Source of the DNA: a candidate division SR1 bacterium CG_4_9_14_3_um_filter_40_9
GTDB lineage: Bacteria > Patescibacteriota > Gracilibacteria > Absconditabacterales > Absconditicoccaceae
Assembly (NCBI GenBank): GCA_002791215.1
Contig: PFWQ01000005.1
Coordinates: forward strand, 2,331-15,075
Direction: 5' to 3'
Length of the DNA: 12,745 nt
Notes under the pieces: generated by a model
Seen by the model: the letters and a program-made list of their open reading frames with translations, nothing else
The model's database searches: none
Told to the model about the DNA's origin: nothing
Part shown: piece by piece, positions 1-12,745 of the stretch
Position numbering within the stretch: position 1 is the stretch's first letter
Layout: each line of letters begins with the position of its first letter
Position numbers and translations under genes: made by a program

Positions 1-736
1 TCGCAGACGCAAAATTACTCAGCATCAGCATAGTGCTTACGGGGCTGAGTTTGTGTAGTATACCTCGGATATGCTTGTATGATTTTTTGATATAATAGTC
101 ATGAGTGGCAATCTTTTTTTCTACATGAACTGAGACGGTTTCTTCTGGCGTGATGAATAACAAGAGCCATGCAAAGATCAAAATCATTGCGATGATAACT
201 CCGATAAATACCGCCGGCAATGGTATGATAAATGCCAATATCGCACTCGCAAGCACGATTCCGACTGATTGAAAGGTTTCCTTGAACGAGATGAATTTTC
301 CTGCATCTGCTTTTGGCGCTTCTGATAAGGTATAGGCGTTTGCTCCGGGGCCGAAAAATAATCGTCAGAAGCTGGAGAATATCAAAGTCAAAATGAATGT
401 GACGGATGTGAATTCAAACATCAGGCAGAATGCTGCGACGATGAATGCTATGGTCGTGAGTTTCAACATCCTCACATATCCATATTTATCGAGCAGATAT
501 CACGCGGGGATGTCGAATATCAATTGTACCATAGAACCAAGTCCGATCAAAATACCCACGATCCAAAGCGGCATCACTTGTTCTCCCAAAGGAGCAAGCA
601 AGGTGTAATGTAATCCTGCACCGAATTTGAACATCGCCAAAAATATCCGGAATGGCCGATAGGCTTTGAATAATTTATAGAGTCTGTTATTTGGGTCTAT
701 GCGAAGCATAACTAATATTTTCTGCATAACTAACAT
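1..736 (-). CDS. MFS-type membrane transporter, N-terminal part (cut by window edge)
   Basis: This gene encodes the first ~245 residues of a probable major facilitator superfamily transporter in the cytoplasmic membrane; the substrate cannot be told. Read with UGA=Gly (residues 79 and 124), the frame is open from the ATG at 736 to the left edge. Hydrophobic helices alternate with short loops. After the second helix comes IPAGYLLDKYGYVRMLKL, which fits the MFS loop 2-3 motif (G-x-x-x-D-K/R-x-G-x-R). Then come GRLFFGPGANAYTLSEAPK, which resembles the helix 4-5 region, a hydrophobic pair ending near FAWLLFITPEE, and a basic cytoplasmic segment (HDYYIKKSYKH) that would be the central loop between the two six-helix halves. 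A second ATG at 727 is an alternative start. With UGA recoded the frame also stays open further upstream into the palindromic repeat, but the first conserved features follow 736. It is co-directional with nusB but separated from it by that repeat. Confidence 0.75.
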
Positions 737-781
737 TCAATGTGTGGATAAAAATACTATGGTTCGTCATCGTGCTGTCAT

Positions 782-856
782 GTCATTGCGAACCCCGAAC
801 GGTCGGGGTGAAGCAATCTAATTTGATTGCCACGTCGCCATGCTCCTCGCAATGAC
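782..856. repeat. Palindromic interspersed repeat (GTCATTGCGA...TCGCAATGAC)
   Basis: The ends GTCATTGCGA (782-791) and TCGCAATGAC (847-856) are exact inverted repeats. Inside are two smaller hairpins: ACCCCGA/TCGGGGT with loop ACGG (792-809), and GCAATC/GATTGC around 813-830. The sequence resembles a palindromic intergenic repeat I recall from many unrelated bacteria (GTCATTGCGAGGAGC...-type); that is from memory and unchecked. It fills the spacer between nusB and the MFS gene, so transcribed from the minus strand it could fold and act as a terminator or mRNA-stabilising element, although no U-run follows directly. Confidence 0.8.
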
Positions 857-881
857 TAACCAATGACAAGGGGCATAAATA

Positions 882-1430
882 TTATGAGATGTTGTTCACA
901 ATCTTATGCATGATACCATTGAGCAATTTCGGTGAACCATCGTCAGAATATCTTTTTGCGAGTTCTATCATTTCGTTGATAAGGATTTCTTTGGGCGTCT
1001 CAAGCTCTATCCGCTCGGTATATCCCAGAATGAATAATGCCTGATCTATCGTGTCCATCTGATCAAATTTGAAGCTTTCCGTAAGGGCATTCACCTTGTC
1101 AGTGATTTCTGGAATATGTTTTACAAAGGTAAGGCCTATCTTGGCCATATAATCGAAATCAATGTCTTCCTTATCTCGCTCATTAAAAAAAAGATCTACG
1201 AATGCAAGCAAATCTTCCTCTGTCTCAGGACCTTTTAGGTATGCTTTGATATCTTTGAGATAATCTTTTTTTGCTGTATCAAATCTTTCATTGTCTGTTT
1301 TGAAGATATTGCCGATGAATAATGATTCTACCGCTACCAGGTCTTGACTTTGCAGATTATTGAAAAAGCAATACTGATAGATGTATGATAAAATCACTTT
1401 TCTAGCATTGATCCTCTGTTTTACATTCAT
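882..1430 (-). CDS. nusB: Transcription antitermination factor NusB
   Basis: NusB is a small helical RNA-binding protein. In characterised bacteria it pairs with NusE (ribosomal S10) on boxA of rRNA operons and keeps RNA polymerase processive through rRNA genes. The 182-residue product has the family's N-terminal signature (INARKVILSYIYQYCF, compare RRxARxxALQxLYQ) and a strongly conserved C-terminal stretch in which ETPKEILINEMIELAKRY, then DDGSPKLLNGIMHKI, matches the VINEAIELAK...SPKFVNGVLD block. It is longer than the ~140 residues usual for NusB. The extra length lies in the middle (about residues 45-100), which is rich in Lys, Asp and Glu. It contains no UGA codons. The ATG at 1430 aligns with the family start; no Shine-Dalgarno sequence precedes it. 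It is the last gene of the rpmA-rpmF-nusB run. Confidence 0.92.
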   Translation of the reverse strand: MNVKQRINARKVILSYIYQYCFFNNLQSQDLVAVESLFIGNIFKTDNERFDTAKKDYLKDIKAYLKGPETEEDLLAFVDLFFNERDKEDIDFDYMAKIGLTFVKHIPEITDKVNALTESFKFDQMDTIDQALFILGYTERIELETPKEILINEMIELAKRYSDDGSPKLLNGIMHKIVNNIS

Positions 1431-1467
1431 GAATAATCAAATAAACACTAAAGACCGGCAAGGGGTC

Positions 1468-1495
1468 GCGTTACGCGTTACGCGGTTCGCGGTAC
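1468..1495. repeat. Heptad tandem repeat, GCGTTAC type (4 units)
   Basis: Four abutting 7-bp units: GCGTTAC twice, then GCGGTTC and GCGGTAC. The array sits in the 69-bp spacer between the rpmF stop (1500) and the nusB start (1430). It is much more GC-rich than the other heptad families in this window but keeps the same 7-bp period. Confidence 0.8.
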
Positions 1496-1499
1496 TTTC

Positions 1500-1730
1500 T
1501 TATGCGTCTATCACTTTGCCCTTCGATTTTGACTTTATGGTGATCACTTGTTTCCCTTTGTAATATCCGCATACAGAACATACGTGATGAGCTAATTTAG
1601 TAGCGCCGCAATTCTTGCATTTTGCAACAGGATAAGAATCTGACATTCTCACGAGATTGAGTCTCTGCCATGTCGCATGCCTGGTATTTCATTTGGTTTT
1701 GGAAATCTTTTTCTTTGGGCCGATAGTCAT
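1500..1730 (-). CDS. rpmF: Large ribosomal subunit protein bL32
   Basis: bL32 is a small protein of the 50S subunit. The 76-residue product starts MTIGPKKKISKTKGNTRHATW, like the family's M-x-x-P-K-[KR]-K-x-S-x-x-[KR]...R-x-x-W opening. It carries the zinc ribbon C38-x2-C41 ... C51-x2-C54 in KCKNCGATKLAHHVCSVCGYY, with the KLxHxVCxxCGYYKG core of bL32. One UGA codon (Gly14) lies inside, so with a standard code the gene would be cut to 13 residues and look absent. The ATG at 1730 is the natural family start; no Shine-Dalgarno sequence is visible. It lies 149 bp downstream of rpmA, across a decamer repeat region, and 69 bp upstream of nusB. Confidence 0.95.
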
Positions 1731-1789
1731 GGCTGTTTGCTATTAAAGTTTAAAATTGTTGTTGAACAGATTGTCTTGAAATGTACGTT

Positions 1790-1878
1790 GATAAAAATCG
1801 ATAAAAGTGGATTAAGATGGATAAAAATCGTAGGGACAATTTTCATTAAGTTTTAACAATTTTCATCAATTTTTATCC
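1790..1878. repeat. Decamer repeat block with inverted halves (rpmA-rpmF spacer)
   Basis: The left half is four 10-bp units (GATAAAAATC, GATAAAAGTG, GATTAAGATG, GATAAAAATC; 1790-1829). The right half (1837-1876) is four 10-bp units of the complementary flavour (CAATTTTCAT twice, TAAGTTTTAA, CAATTTTTAT). GGATAAAAAT (1819-1828) and ATTTTTATCC (1869-1878) form an exact 10-bp inverted repeat, so the transcript can fold into an A/U-rich hairpin just after the rpmA stop codon. Confidence 0.75.
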
Positions 1879-1879
1879 A

Positions 1880-2152
1880 TTATTTCACATCTACAACCGT
1901 CTTGAGGTATTTTCTACCATCAAATCTGGTGAATTTCTTGGTCTTGAAAACGACTGTGCCCGCTTTTTCCGCATGTACAGTGAAATCTTTCCCTGTGTAA
2001 GTATTTTTTCCGCATTCAAATTTGGAACCTTTTTGTCTGATGACGATATCACCAGCTTTTACTGTTTCTCATCCAAATGCTTTTACCCCACGATATTTTG
2101 GATTTGAATCTCTGAGGTTTTTTGCCGATCAACCGGCCTTTTTGTGTGCCAT
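1880..2152 (-). CDS. rpmA: Large ribosomal subunit protein bL27
   Basis: bL27 sits near the peptidyl transferase centre of the 50S subunit, with its N-terminus reaching the tRNA acceptor ends. The 90-residue product begins directly MAHKKAGGSAKNLRDSNPKY, the mature-type N-terminus, without the cleaved leader that Firmicutes bL27 carries. It continues RGVKAFGGETVKAGDIVIRQ and KGSKFECGKNTYTGKDFTVH, all family hallmarks. UGA encodes Gly8 and Gly28, both near-invariant glycines, which makes this one of the cleanest proofs of the recoding in the window. It is the first gene after a strong promoter at 2209-2236, and an AATGTTA heptad array occupies most of its leader. AGAAG just before the ATG is the nearest thing to a ribosome-binding site. 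Confidence 0.97.
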
Positions 2153-2161
2153 CTTCTAATA

Positions 2162-2196
2162 AATGTTAAATGTTAAATGCTAAGTGTTAAGTAAAT
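2162..2196. repeat. Heptad tandem repeat, AATGTTA type (5 units), in the rpmA leader
   Basis: Units are AATGTTA twice, AATGCTA, AGTGTTA and AGTAAAT, each 7 bp and abutting. The array ends 9 bp before the rpmA start codon and lies downstream of the promoter, so it should be transcribed as the 5' untranslated leader. A nearly identical array precedes rpmH at 10268. Confidence 0.85.
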
Positions 2197-2208
2197 TTCG
2201 TGGTGATG

Positions 2209-2236
2209 AATATAGGAATTCTCGACGTGTTGTCAA
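2209..2236 (-). promoter_or_regulatory. Sigma-70-type promoter for rpmA-rpmF-nusB
   Basis: On the minus strand there is a perfect -35 TTGACA (2231-2236), a 16-bp spacer and a -10 TATATT (2209-2214, one mismatch to TATAAT). Transcription would start near 2202, about 50 bases before the rpmA ATG, with the heptad array in the leader. The position, after the rpoC stop and before rpmA, separates rpoBC from the rpmA unit. This is the only spacer where I see both hexamers at good spacing. Confidence 0.65.
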
Positions 2237-2256
2237 TATGAATGCCTTGTGTTCAA

Positions 2257-2290
2257 TACTCGGTACTCGGTACTTTGTACTCGATACTAA
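2257..2290. repeat. Heptad tandem repeat, TACTCGG type (4.9 units), after rpoC
   Basis: Abutting 7-bp units TACTCGG twice, TACTTTG, TACTCGA and a partial TACTAA, beginning 6 bp beyond the rpoC stop codon. The same family recurs at 11877-11932 inside the end of the membrane protein gene. Confidence 0.85.
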
Positions 2291-2295
2291 ACAGT

Positions 2296-6099
<3,804 letters not shown>

Positions 6100-6133
6100 G
6101 AACGTAAAGATAAGAAATTAAAATCATGATAGC

Positions 6134-6161
6134 CACTAGTCGCTAGCTGCTAGTCTCTAGC
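6134..6161. repeat. Heptad tandem repeat, CTAG type (4 units), rpoB-rpoC spacer
   Basis: Four abutting 7-bp units CACTAGT, CGCTAGC, TGCTAGT and CTCTAGC. The palindromic CTAG core recurs every 7 bp, so a TAG triplet appears in all three frames on both strands within three units. It lies upstream of rpoC. Confidence 0.85.
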
Positions 6162-6171
6162 CAAATTCACA

Positions 6172-6205
6172 TTACTAGAAGCTAGAAGCAAGTAGCTAGA
6201 AGCTA

Positions 6206-6206
<1 letters not shown>
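6172..6206. repeat. Second CTAG-type heptad array (5 units), abutting the rpoB stop
   Basis: Units TTACTAG, AAGCTAG, AAGCAAG, TAGCTAG and AAGCTAT, period 7. The array reaches into the rpoB stop codon and supplies a second in-frame stop (TAA then TAG). With the array at 6134 it makes up most of the 106-bp spacer. Confidence 0.8.
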
Positions 6207-9979
<3,773 letters not shown>

Positions 9980-10017
9980 AACAAAAGTTTAATTAAGAAA
10001 ATAAACGAAATCAACTC

Positions 10018-10073
10018 AGTCTTTGGTCCTTAGTCATTAGTTGTTAACTAAAGACTGATATTAAGGACTATTC
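10018..10073. repeat. Heptad repeat with interleaved inverted repeats in the rpoB leader
   Basis: Degenerate 7-bp units (AGTCTTT, GGTCCTT, AGTCATT, AGTTGTT, AACTAAA, GACTGAT, ATTAAGG, ACTATTC) fill the rpmH-rpoB spacer. Two exact 7-bp inverted pairs interleave: AGTCTTT (10018-10024) with AAAGACT (10050-10056), and GTCCTTA (10026-10032) with TAAGGAC (10062-10068). In the transcript the two stems compete or could form a pseudoknot-like fold ahead of rpoB. The rest of this 124-bp spacer is A/T-rich with nothing I recognise. Confidence 0.65.
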
Positions 10074-10103
10074 TTAAATTTTAAAAAATGCACAATGCGA
10101 AAA

Positions 10104-10259
10104 TTACGCTTTTTGAACTGTTAATTCGCTTCTTCATTTTGCTCTTCTTTTTGCTAATACTTTTCTTCCGGAAGTGGTAAGCATTCTGCTTCTGAACCCA
10201 TGCGTATGTAGCCTTTTGTGTCGTGAATACTTTCTGATTCTTCTTAATTTACTAGCCAT
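10104..10259 (-). CDS. rpmH: Large ribosomal subunit protein bL34
   Basis: bL34 is a very short, highly basic 50S protein. The 51-residue product contains THGFRSRMLTTSGRKVLAKR followed by RAKGR, which is the bL34 signature (HGFRxRMxTxxGRKVLxxRRxKGR). Gly42 of AKGR is a UGA codon; with a standard code the protein would stop at residue 41. The N-terminus MASKLRRIRKYSRHKRLH is a little longer and more basic than the usual MKRTYQPS-type start. The ATG at 10259 is preceded by AGGG with almost no spacing. In most bacteria rpmH lies beside dnaA/rnpA near the origin; here it sits between rpsF-rpsR and rpoB. A heptad array occupies its leader. Confidence 0.95.
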
Positions 10260-10267
10260 CCCTATAT

Positions 10268-10309
10268 AATGTTAAATGTTAAATGTTAAGTGTTAAGTGC
10301 TAAATAAAA
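10268..10309. repeat. Heptad tandem repeat, AATGTTA type (6 units), in the rpmH leader
   Basis: Units AATGTTA three times, AGTGTTA, AGTGCTA and AATAAAA, period 7, ending 8 bp before the rpmH start. It is nearly the same array as the one before rpmA (2162-2196), in the same position relative to the start codon. Confidence 0.85.
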
Positions 10310-10319
10310 AGTACCGACT

Positions 10320-10347
10320 ACTTAAAACTTAGAACTTAAAAGTTAAA
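10320..10347. repeat. Heptad tandem repeat, ACTTAAA type (4 units)
   Basis: Units ACTTAAA, ACTTAGA, ACTTAAA and AGTTAAA, immediately downstream of the stop codon of the S6-S18 fusion gene. Together with the AATGTTA array it fills almost all of the 93-bp spacer before rpmH. Confidence 0.8.
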
Positions 10348-10352
10348 ACCAT

Positions 10353-10919
10353 TTATTTTATGTATTCAAGCAGGCCGAGTTCTCTGGCTCTATGGATGCA
10401 TTCTTTCACTTTCTTCTGGGTCAAAACCGGATTCTTTGTATATTTCCTCGGCTTGATACTGCCAAATCTTGTCATGTATTTCTTCAAGATAGTAATCGCT
10501 TTCCAAGTAAGATATTTCTTGTTTTCTTTATTCATAAAGAAGCTGACTTTCTGACCTGTCTTTTTCTCTTCTGATTCTTCAAGGAATTTGCTGAGTTTGG
10601 TCTGTAATTCATCGAACATAAAAAATTCATCAGTACTGTTCATCTTGAAAATGAAATATCTCGCTATCGCCTTGTTGTAGAGCAATTGCTTTTTGATGAC
10701 ATCCAAATCTTTATTTTCCGCCTGGATATAATAAGAATGAATATAGAAGTTGTTGTGTCCTCTGACTCTGTGAAAATCGTACATCGTCTTTCTGAGTCCC
10801 ATGTCATCTTTCTTGAGAATGCAGTCTTTGATTTCGTTTTCCAATGAAGAAACAGTGTTTTGACGCTCTTTTTCCTGCAAAGACGCATCAAGCATTAATA
10901 CTAATTCATACTTTTGCAT
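10353..10919 (-). CDS. rpsF-rpsR: Fused small ribosomal subunit proteins bS6-bS18
   Basis: One 188-residue frame carries two ribosomal proteins that are normally separate. Residues 1 to about 97 are bS6: MQKYELVLMLDASLQEKE opening, RGHNNFYIHSYYIQ strand, and the YNKAIARYFIFKMN helix-strand that matches the family's N-[ED]-x-[VI]-[IL]-R. Residues about 98-134 are a charged linker (FLEESEEKKTGQK). Residues about 135-187 are the bS18 core: KYLTWKAITILKKYMTRFGS, then IKPRKYTKN and QKKVKECIHRARELGLLEYI, matching IDYKD...L..YI...GKI.PSR.TG...K.QR.L..AIKRAR.L.LLPY. In known ribosomes S6 and S18 bind each other on the 30S platform, so a tether is structurally sensible. Most bacteria have rpsF-ssb-rpsR; here ssb is missing between them. 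No UGA, stop or frameshift lies at the junction. tsf lies 74 bp upstream. Confidence 0.92.
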   Translation of the reverse strand: MQKYELVLMLDASLQEKERQNTVSSLENEIKDCILKKDDMGLRKTMYDFHRVRGHNNFYIHSYYIQAENKDLDVIKKQLLYNKAIARYFIFKMNSTDEFFMFDELQTKLSKFLEESEEKKTGQKVSFFMNKENKKYLTWKAITILKKYMTRFGSIKPRKYTKNPVLTQKKVKECIHRARELGLLEYIK

Positions 10920-10947
10920 AACGATAGATTGAATAGATTAAAATGGC

Positions 10948-10989
10948 TTCTAGCGACTAGCTTCTAGCTACTAGCTTCTAGCGACTAGT
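10948..10989. repeat. Heptad tandem repeat, CTAG type (6 units), tsf-rpsF spacer
   Basis: Units TTCTAGC and GACTAGC/TACTAGC/GACTAGT alternate, six abutting 7-bp copies making up 42 of the 74 bp between tsf and the S6-S18 gene. It is the same family as the arrays between rpoB and rpoC. The self-complementary CTAG cores allow many local hairpins in the transcript and give an in-frame TAG shortly after the tsf TAA. Confidence 0.9.
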
Positions 10990-10993
10990 AGCT

Positions 10994-11794
10994 TTAACGA
11001 ACAGATATTCTTGTGTATCCCTTCACCACCATATCGGCTGGGACAATCTCTTTTGTCTTTTTTGCCGCATCTCTGATATATTCTTGTTCCATCAATACTA
11101 ATTCAGCTAATGCTTTTCTCAATTTCCCTTCAAGAATCTGATCAATGATATTTTGTGGTTTGTTGCTTCCTTCCATCTCTTTGCGGAATTCTACCATAAG
11201 CGAATCACGATAGTCAGCAGGGACAGAATCAAAATCAAGATATGTCGGGCTCATAGCGGTAACCTGCAATGCTAATTCTTTTGCAATATATTCGTTTCCG
11301 CCTTCGTAATAAATCACGGAAGCGACTTTGTTCCCTGGATGATTATAGACATATGCATTTTCATTTTCTACGAGCACCTCAGTAAGCTTCATATTTTCTC
11401 AGATCTTACCTACAAATGCGGCTACCATCTCATTGAGTTCCGCCAGAAATTTTGCATCGACTTCTTCCAGTGATTTGGTAACTTTTTTGGATGCCAATAA
11501 TCTGTCAAGCAAATTGTTTGACAGTTTAATGAAATCCTCGTTTTTTGCAACGAAATCTGTTTCGCACAATAATTTAAGTCAAGCAAGTCGTCCATCTTTT
11601 TGTGCGACTTTCACTATTCCCTCATTTGTTGCTCTATCTGCTTTGTTTCATACTTTCATGATTCACTTTTTTTTCAGTATCTCCTCTGCTTTCTCAAGGT
11701 CTCCATTCGCCTCTACTAAGGCATCTTTACAGTCCTTCATAGGCGCGAATGTAGCATTTCTGAGCTGTTTCAAAAGATTTATATCTACGGACAT
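10994..11794 (-). CDS. tsf: Elongation factor Ts
   Basis: EF-Ts exchanges GDP for GTP on EF-Tu in the cytoplasm. The 266-residue product (UGA=Gly) opens with the UBA-like domain, [20 protein letters not shown] then [20 protein letters not shown], matching the family's L..LRE.TGA.MMDCKKAL.E..GD...A...LR.KG. The TDFVAKN signature follows in [14 protein letters not shown], and the core domain includes [10 protein letters not shown] near the usual H.A...P.YL position. UGA encodes the Gly after KKK, that of KVGNK, that in LAGLK and that in KIGEN, so a standard code would leave only the C-terminal 132 residues. TFAP replaces the more common TGAG/TGAP at the start of the EF-Tu-contacting region. The ATG at 11794 matches the family N-terminus. 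rpsB is normally adjacent but here is separated by a membrane protein gene. Confidence 0.95.
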
Positions 11795-11809
11795 TATATA
11801 TCAGTTTAT

Positions 11810-11837
11810 AAAGTTAAAAGTGGAAAGTATAAAGTTT
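11810..11837. repeat. Heptad tandem repeat, AAAGTTA type (4 units), upstream of tsf
   Basis: Units AAAGTTA, AAAGTGG, AAAGTAT and AAAGTTT, period 7, in the 62-bp spacer between the membrane protein stop (11857) and the tsf start. More degenerate 7-bp periodicity (TTAGTGA, ACTAAGA, TCTAAGG) continues to about 11870 and into the end of the upstream gene. Confidence 0.8.
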
Positions 11838-11856
11838 ATGGTTAGTGAACTAAGAT

Positions 11857-12435
11857 CTAAGGGTTAGGATTTGATTGCTCGGCGCTCGGTACTTGAGACT
11901 CGGTACTTGGTACTTGAGACTCGGTACTGGTGATTTGATCGATGTTTGTCGTAGTTGCGACATTTTCCTGTATCGAAGTAGGAATAGCAACCGGTTCTTG
12001 AGGTTTCTCCGGTGATATGTCGAAGATATTCACGACCCATCCTCCCAATGCAGGGAAAAATCACCATGTATATCATTTCAATTCTGCACGATATTTCCCG
12101 CCCCATGCCTGTTTGACCAGGATGATGAAGAAAATGACCATGAAAAACAATGCTATAAGACCCAGATATTTGATGCCGGGCACCAACATCAATCCTACCG
12201 ATGCTACTAGCACAACAATAAAACATAGCCACCGTCACATAGATTGTTTGAGGTGAAAATATTCGAAGACATTCACTTTCTTACTGGAAAGTGTTATGAT
12301 TATCCCGAACAGCATATACATCATCACCGCCTTCTTTTTTTCTATGCTGCTAGGAACATATGCTCATCCCTGGTCAGTTTCAGTGGTGATGATCCTGTTT
12401 TCGATATTTTCTGGAGTTATGATGGTTTCAGACAT
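11857..12435 (-). CDS. Small membrane protein of unknown function between rpsB and tsf
   Basis: I do not recognise a characterised family. With UGA=Gly the frame gives 192 residues. A polar N-terminus (1-36, MSETIITPENIENRI) is followed by hydrophobic segments at about 37-50, 69-86 and 89-108 (LGLIALFFMVIFFIILVKQA), and possibly 125-138 (WGFFPALGGWVV). The cytosolic-looking linker FEYFHLKQSMGRWL resembles the RFHAKQ turn of small DUF4870/Tic20-like membrane proteins, but that is a weak likeness. The last 50 residues are a Pro/Ser/Thr/Gln-rich tail ending in two STESQVP repeats, which are encoded by the heptad DNA array at 11877-11932. The ATG at 12435 is 22 bp after the rpsB stop, so the two are probably co-transcribed. 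Glycines 23, 67, 121 region and 125 region include UGA codons. Confidence 0.75.
11877..11932. repeat. Heptad tandem repeat, TACTCGG type (8 units), within a coding 3' end
   Basis: Eight abutting 7-bp units (GCTCGGC, GCTCGGT, ACTTGAG, ACTCGGT, ACTTGGT, ACTTGAG, ACTCGGT, ACTGGTG). Three units make 21 bp, which read in frame gives the 7-residue repeat STESQVP at the C-terminus of the membrane protein. It is the same family as the array after rpoC (2257-2290), where it is non-coding. Confidence 0.88.
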
Positions 12436-12457
12436 ACGATAATGTCTAGAATAAAAA

Positions 12458-12745
12458 CTATGATAATATGTTTCTGAGGACGAAATCGATGCTCTTGTAG
12501 CTTAGCACATTTGCAATGATCAAACTATCTTCTTTCCGCCATCTAGAAAAATTAGTATTACAGATTAGAATATTATCGACCTTAGTTTTTTGGAGTTCAT
12601 CTGCGAACTTAGATTGCATTTCTCCATCGACGACGATGATGAGATCAGGCTTAGTGACTAAGTCTTTCACTCCGCCATAGACGTTCTGCACTCTGGCTAG
12701 TTTTCTTTTGTAGACTAATTGCTCTTTCTTGGTCAAGGTGCGATA
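12458..12745 (-). CDS. rpsB: Small ribosomal subunit protein uS2, C-terminal part (cut by window edge)
   Basis: uS2 binds the 30S subunit late in assembly, near S1 and the mRNA exit. The visible 95 residues open with YRTLTKKEQLVYKRKLARVQ, then NVYGGVKDLVTKPDLIIVVD, matching the family's LTKKE...REL.KLE...GGIK.M...PD.LFVID. KVDNILICNTNF matches the GIP..A.VDTN segment, and the end, IIANVLSYKSIDFVLRNILS, replaces the usual IP.NDDA.RAI.L. The start codon lies beyond the right edge. The final segment is diverged: the DTNCDP aspartate is Asn and the IPGNDDA loop is changed, so alignment there is loose. It ends with TAG at 12458, and the membrane protein gene starts 22 bp later. Confidence 0.88.
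   Translation of the reverse strand, partial: YRTLTKKEQLVYKRKLARVQNVYGGVKDLVTKPDLIIVVDGEMQSKFADELQKTKVDNILICNTNFSRWRKEDSLIIANVLSYKSIDFVLRNILS

Noticed and set aside
9985..10010. TTGATT...TAATTA upstream of rpoB as a promoter
   Set aside because: The spacing is only about 13 bp and both hexamers are weak in an A/T-rich spacer.
10085..10115. GCG-loop-CGC followed by T-run near the end of rpmH as an intrinsic terminator
   Set aside because: The stem is only 3 bp and the T-run lies on the plus strand, opposite to the direction of transcription.
10948..10989. CRISPR-like array
   Set aside because: Units are 7 bp, abutting and without spacers; no cas genes are near.
11793..11798. TATAAT on the minus strand at the tsf start as a promoter -10 box
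   Set aside because: It overlaps the ATG, has no -35 at proper spacing, and transcription would begin inside the gene.
11864..12238. Alternative minus-strand frame overlapping the membrane protein gene
   Set aside because: It is rich in Cys, Arg and His with no coherent helices, while the other frame gives hydrophobic segments and follows rpsB closely.

Overview
The window is a dense block of translation and transcription genes from a bacterium that reads UGA as glycine (genetic code 25). Every gene lies on the minus strand. With UGA as stop, rpoB, rpoC, tsf, rpmA, rpmF and rpmH all break. With UGA as Gly each becomes one full-length frame, and the recoded codons fall on glycines conserved in the families (RpoC CGT and FGP, RpoB IETPEG, L27 KAGGS and FGGE, L34 AKGR). 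Code 25 is known from Absconditabacteria (SR1) and Gracilibacteria of the CPR/Patescibacteria. The sequence alone does not tell me which of the two this is.

Order in the direction of transcription (right to left): 3' part of rpsB (S2, cut by the window edge); a small membrane protein gene of unknown function; tsf (EF-Ts); a single gene encoding S6 fused to S18; rpmH (L34); rpoB with a long lysine-rich N-terminal tail; rpoC; a good sigma-70-like promoter; rpmA (L27); rpmF (L32); nusB; a widespread-type palindromic repeat; and the 5' part of an MFS transporter gene that runs off the left edge. The genes supply the ribosome (S2, S6-S18, L34, L27, L32), elongation (EF-Ts), RNA polymerase core (beta, beta') and rRNA antitermination (NusB), so this is a co-directional growth cluster. 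It departs from the usual rpsB-tsf, rpsF-ssb-rpsR and rplJL-rpoBC arrangements.

The most unusual items are the S6-S18 fusion, the histone-H1-like basic tail on RpoB, a Gly/Ala-rich RpoC rudder, and degenerate tandem repeats of exactly 7 bp period. The heptads occupy nearly every spacer longer than about 60 bp, in several sequence families (AATGTTA, CTAG-centred, TACTCGG, ACTTAAA/AAAGTTA, GCGTTAC). One array has been absorbed into the end of the membrane protein gene, where it encodes a 7-residue protein repeat. I saw no convincing Shine-Dalgarno sequence in front of most genes. No spacer exceeds about 160 bp, and I saw no tRNA, rRNA, CRISPR or insertion sequence.
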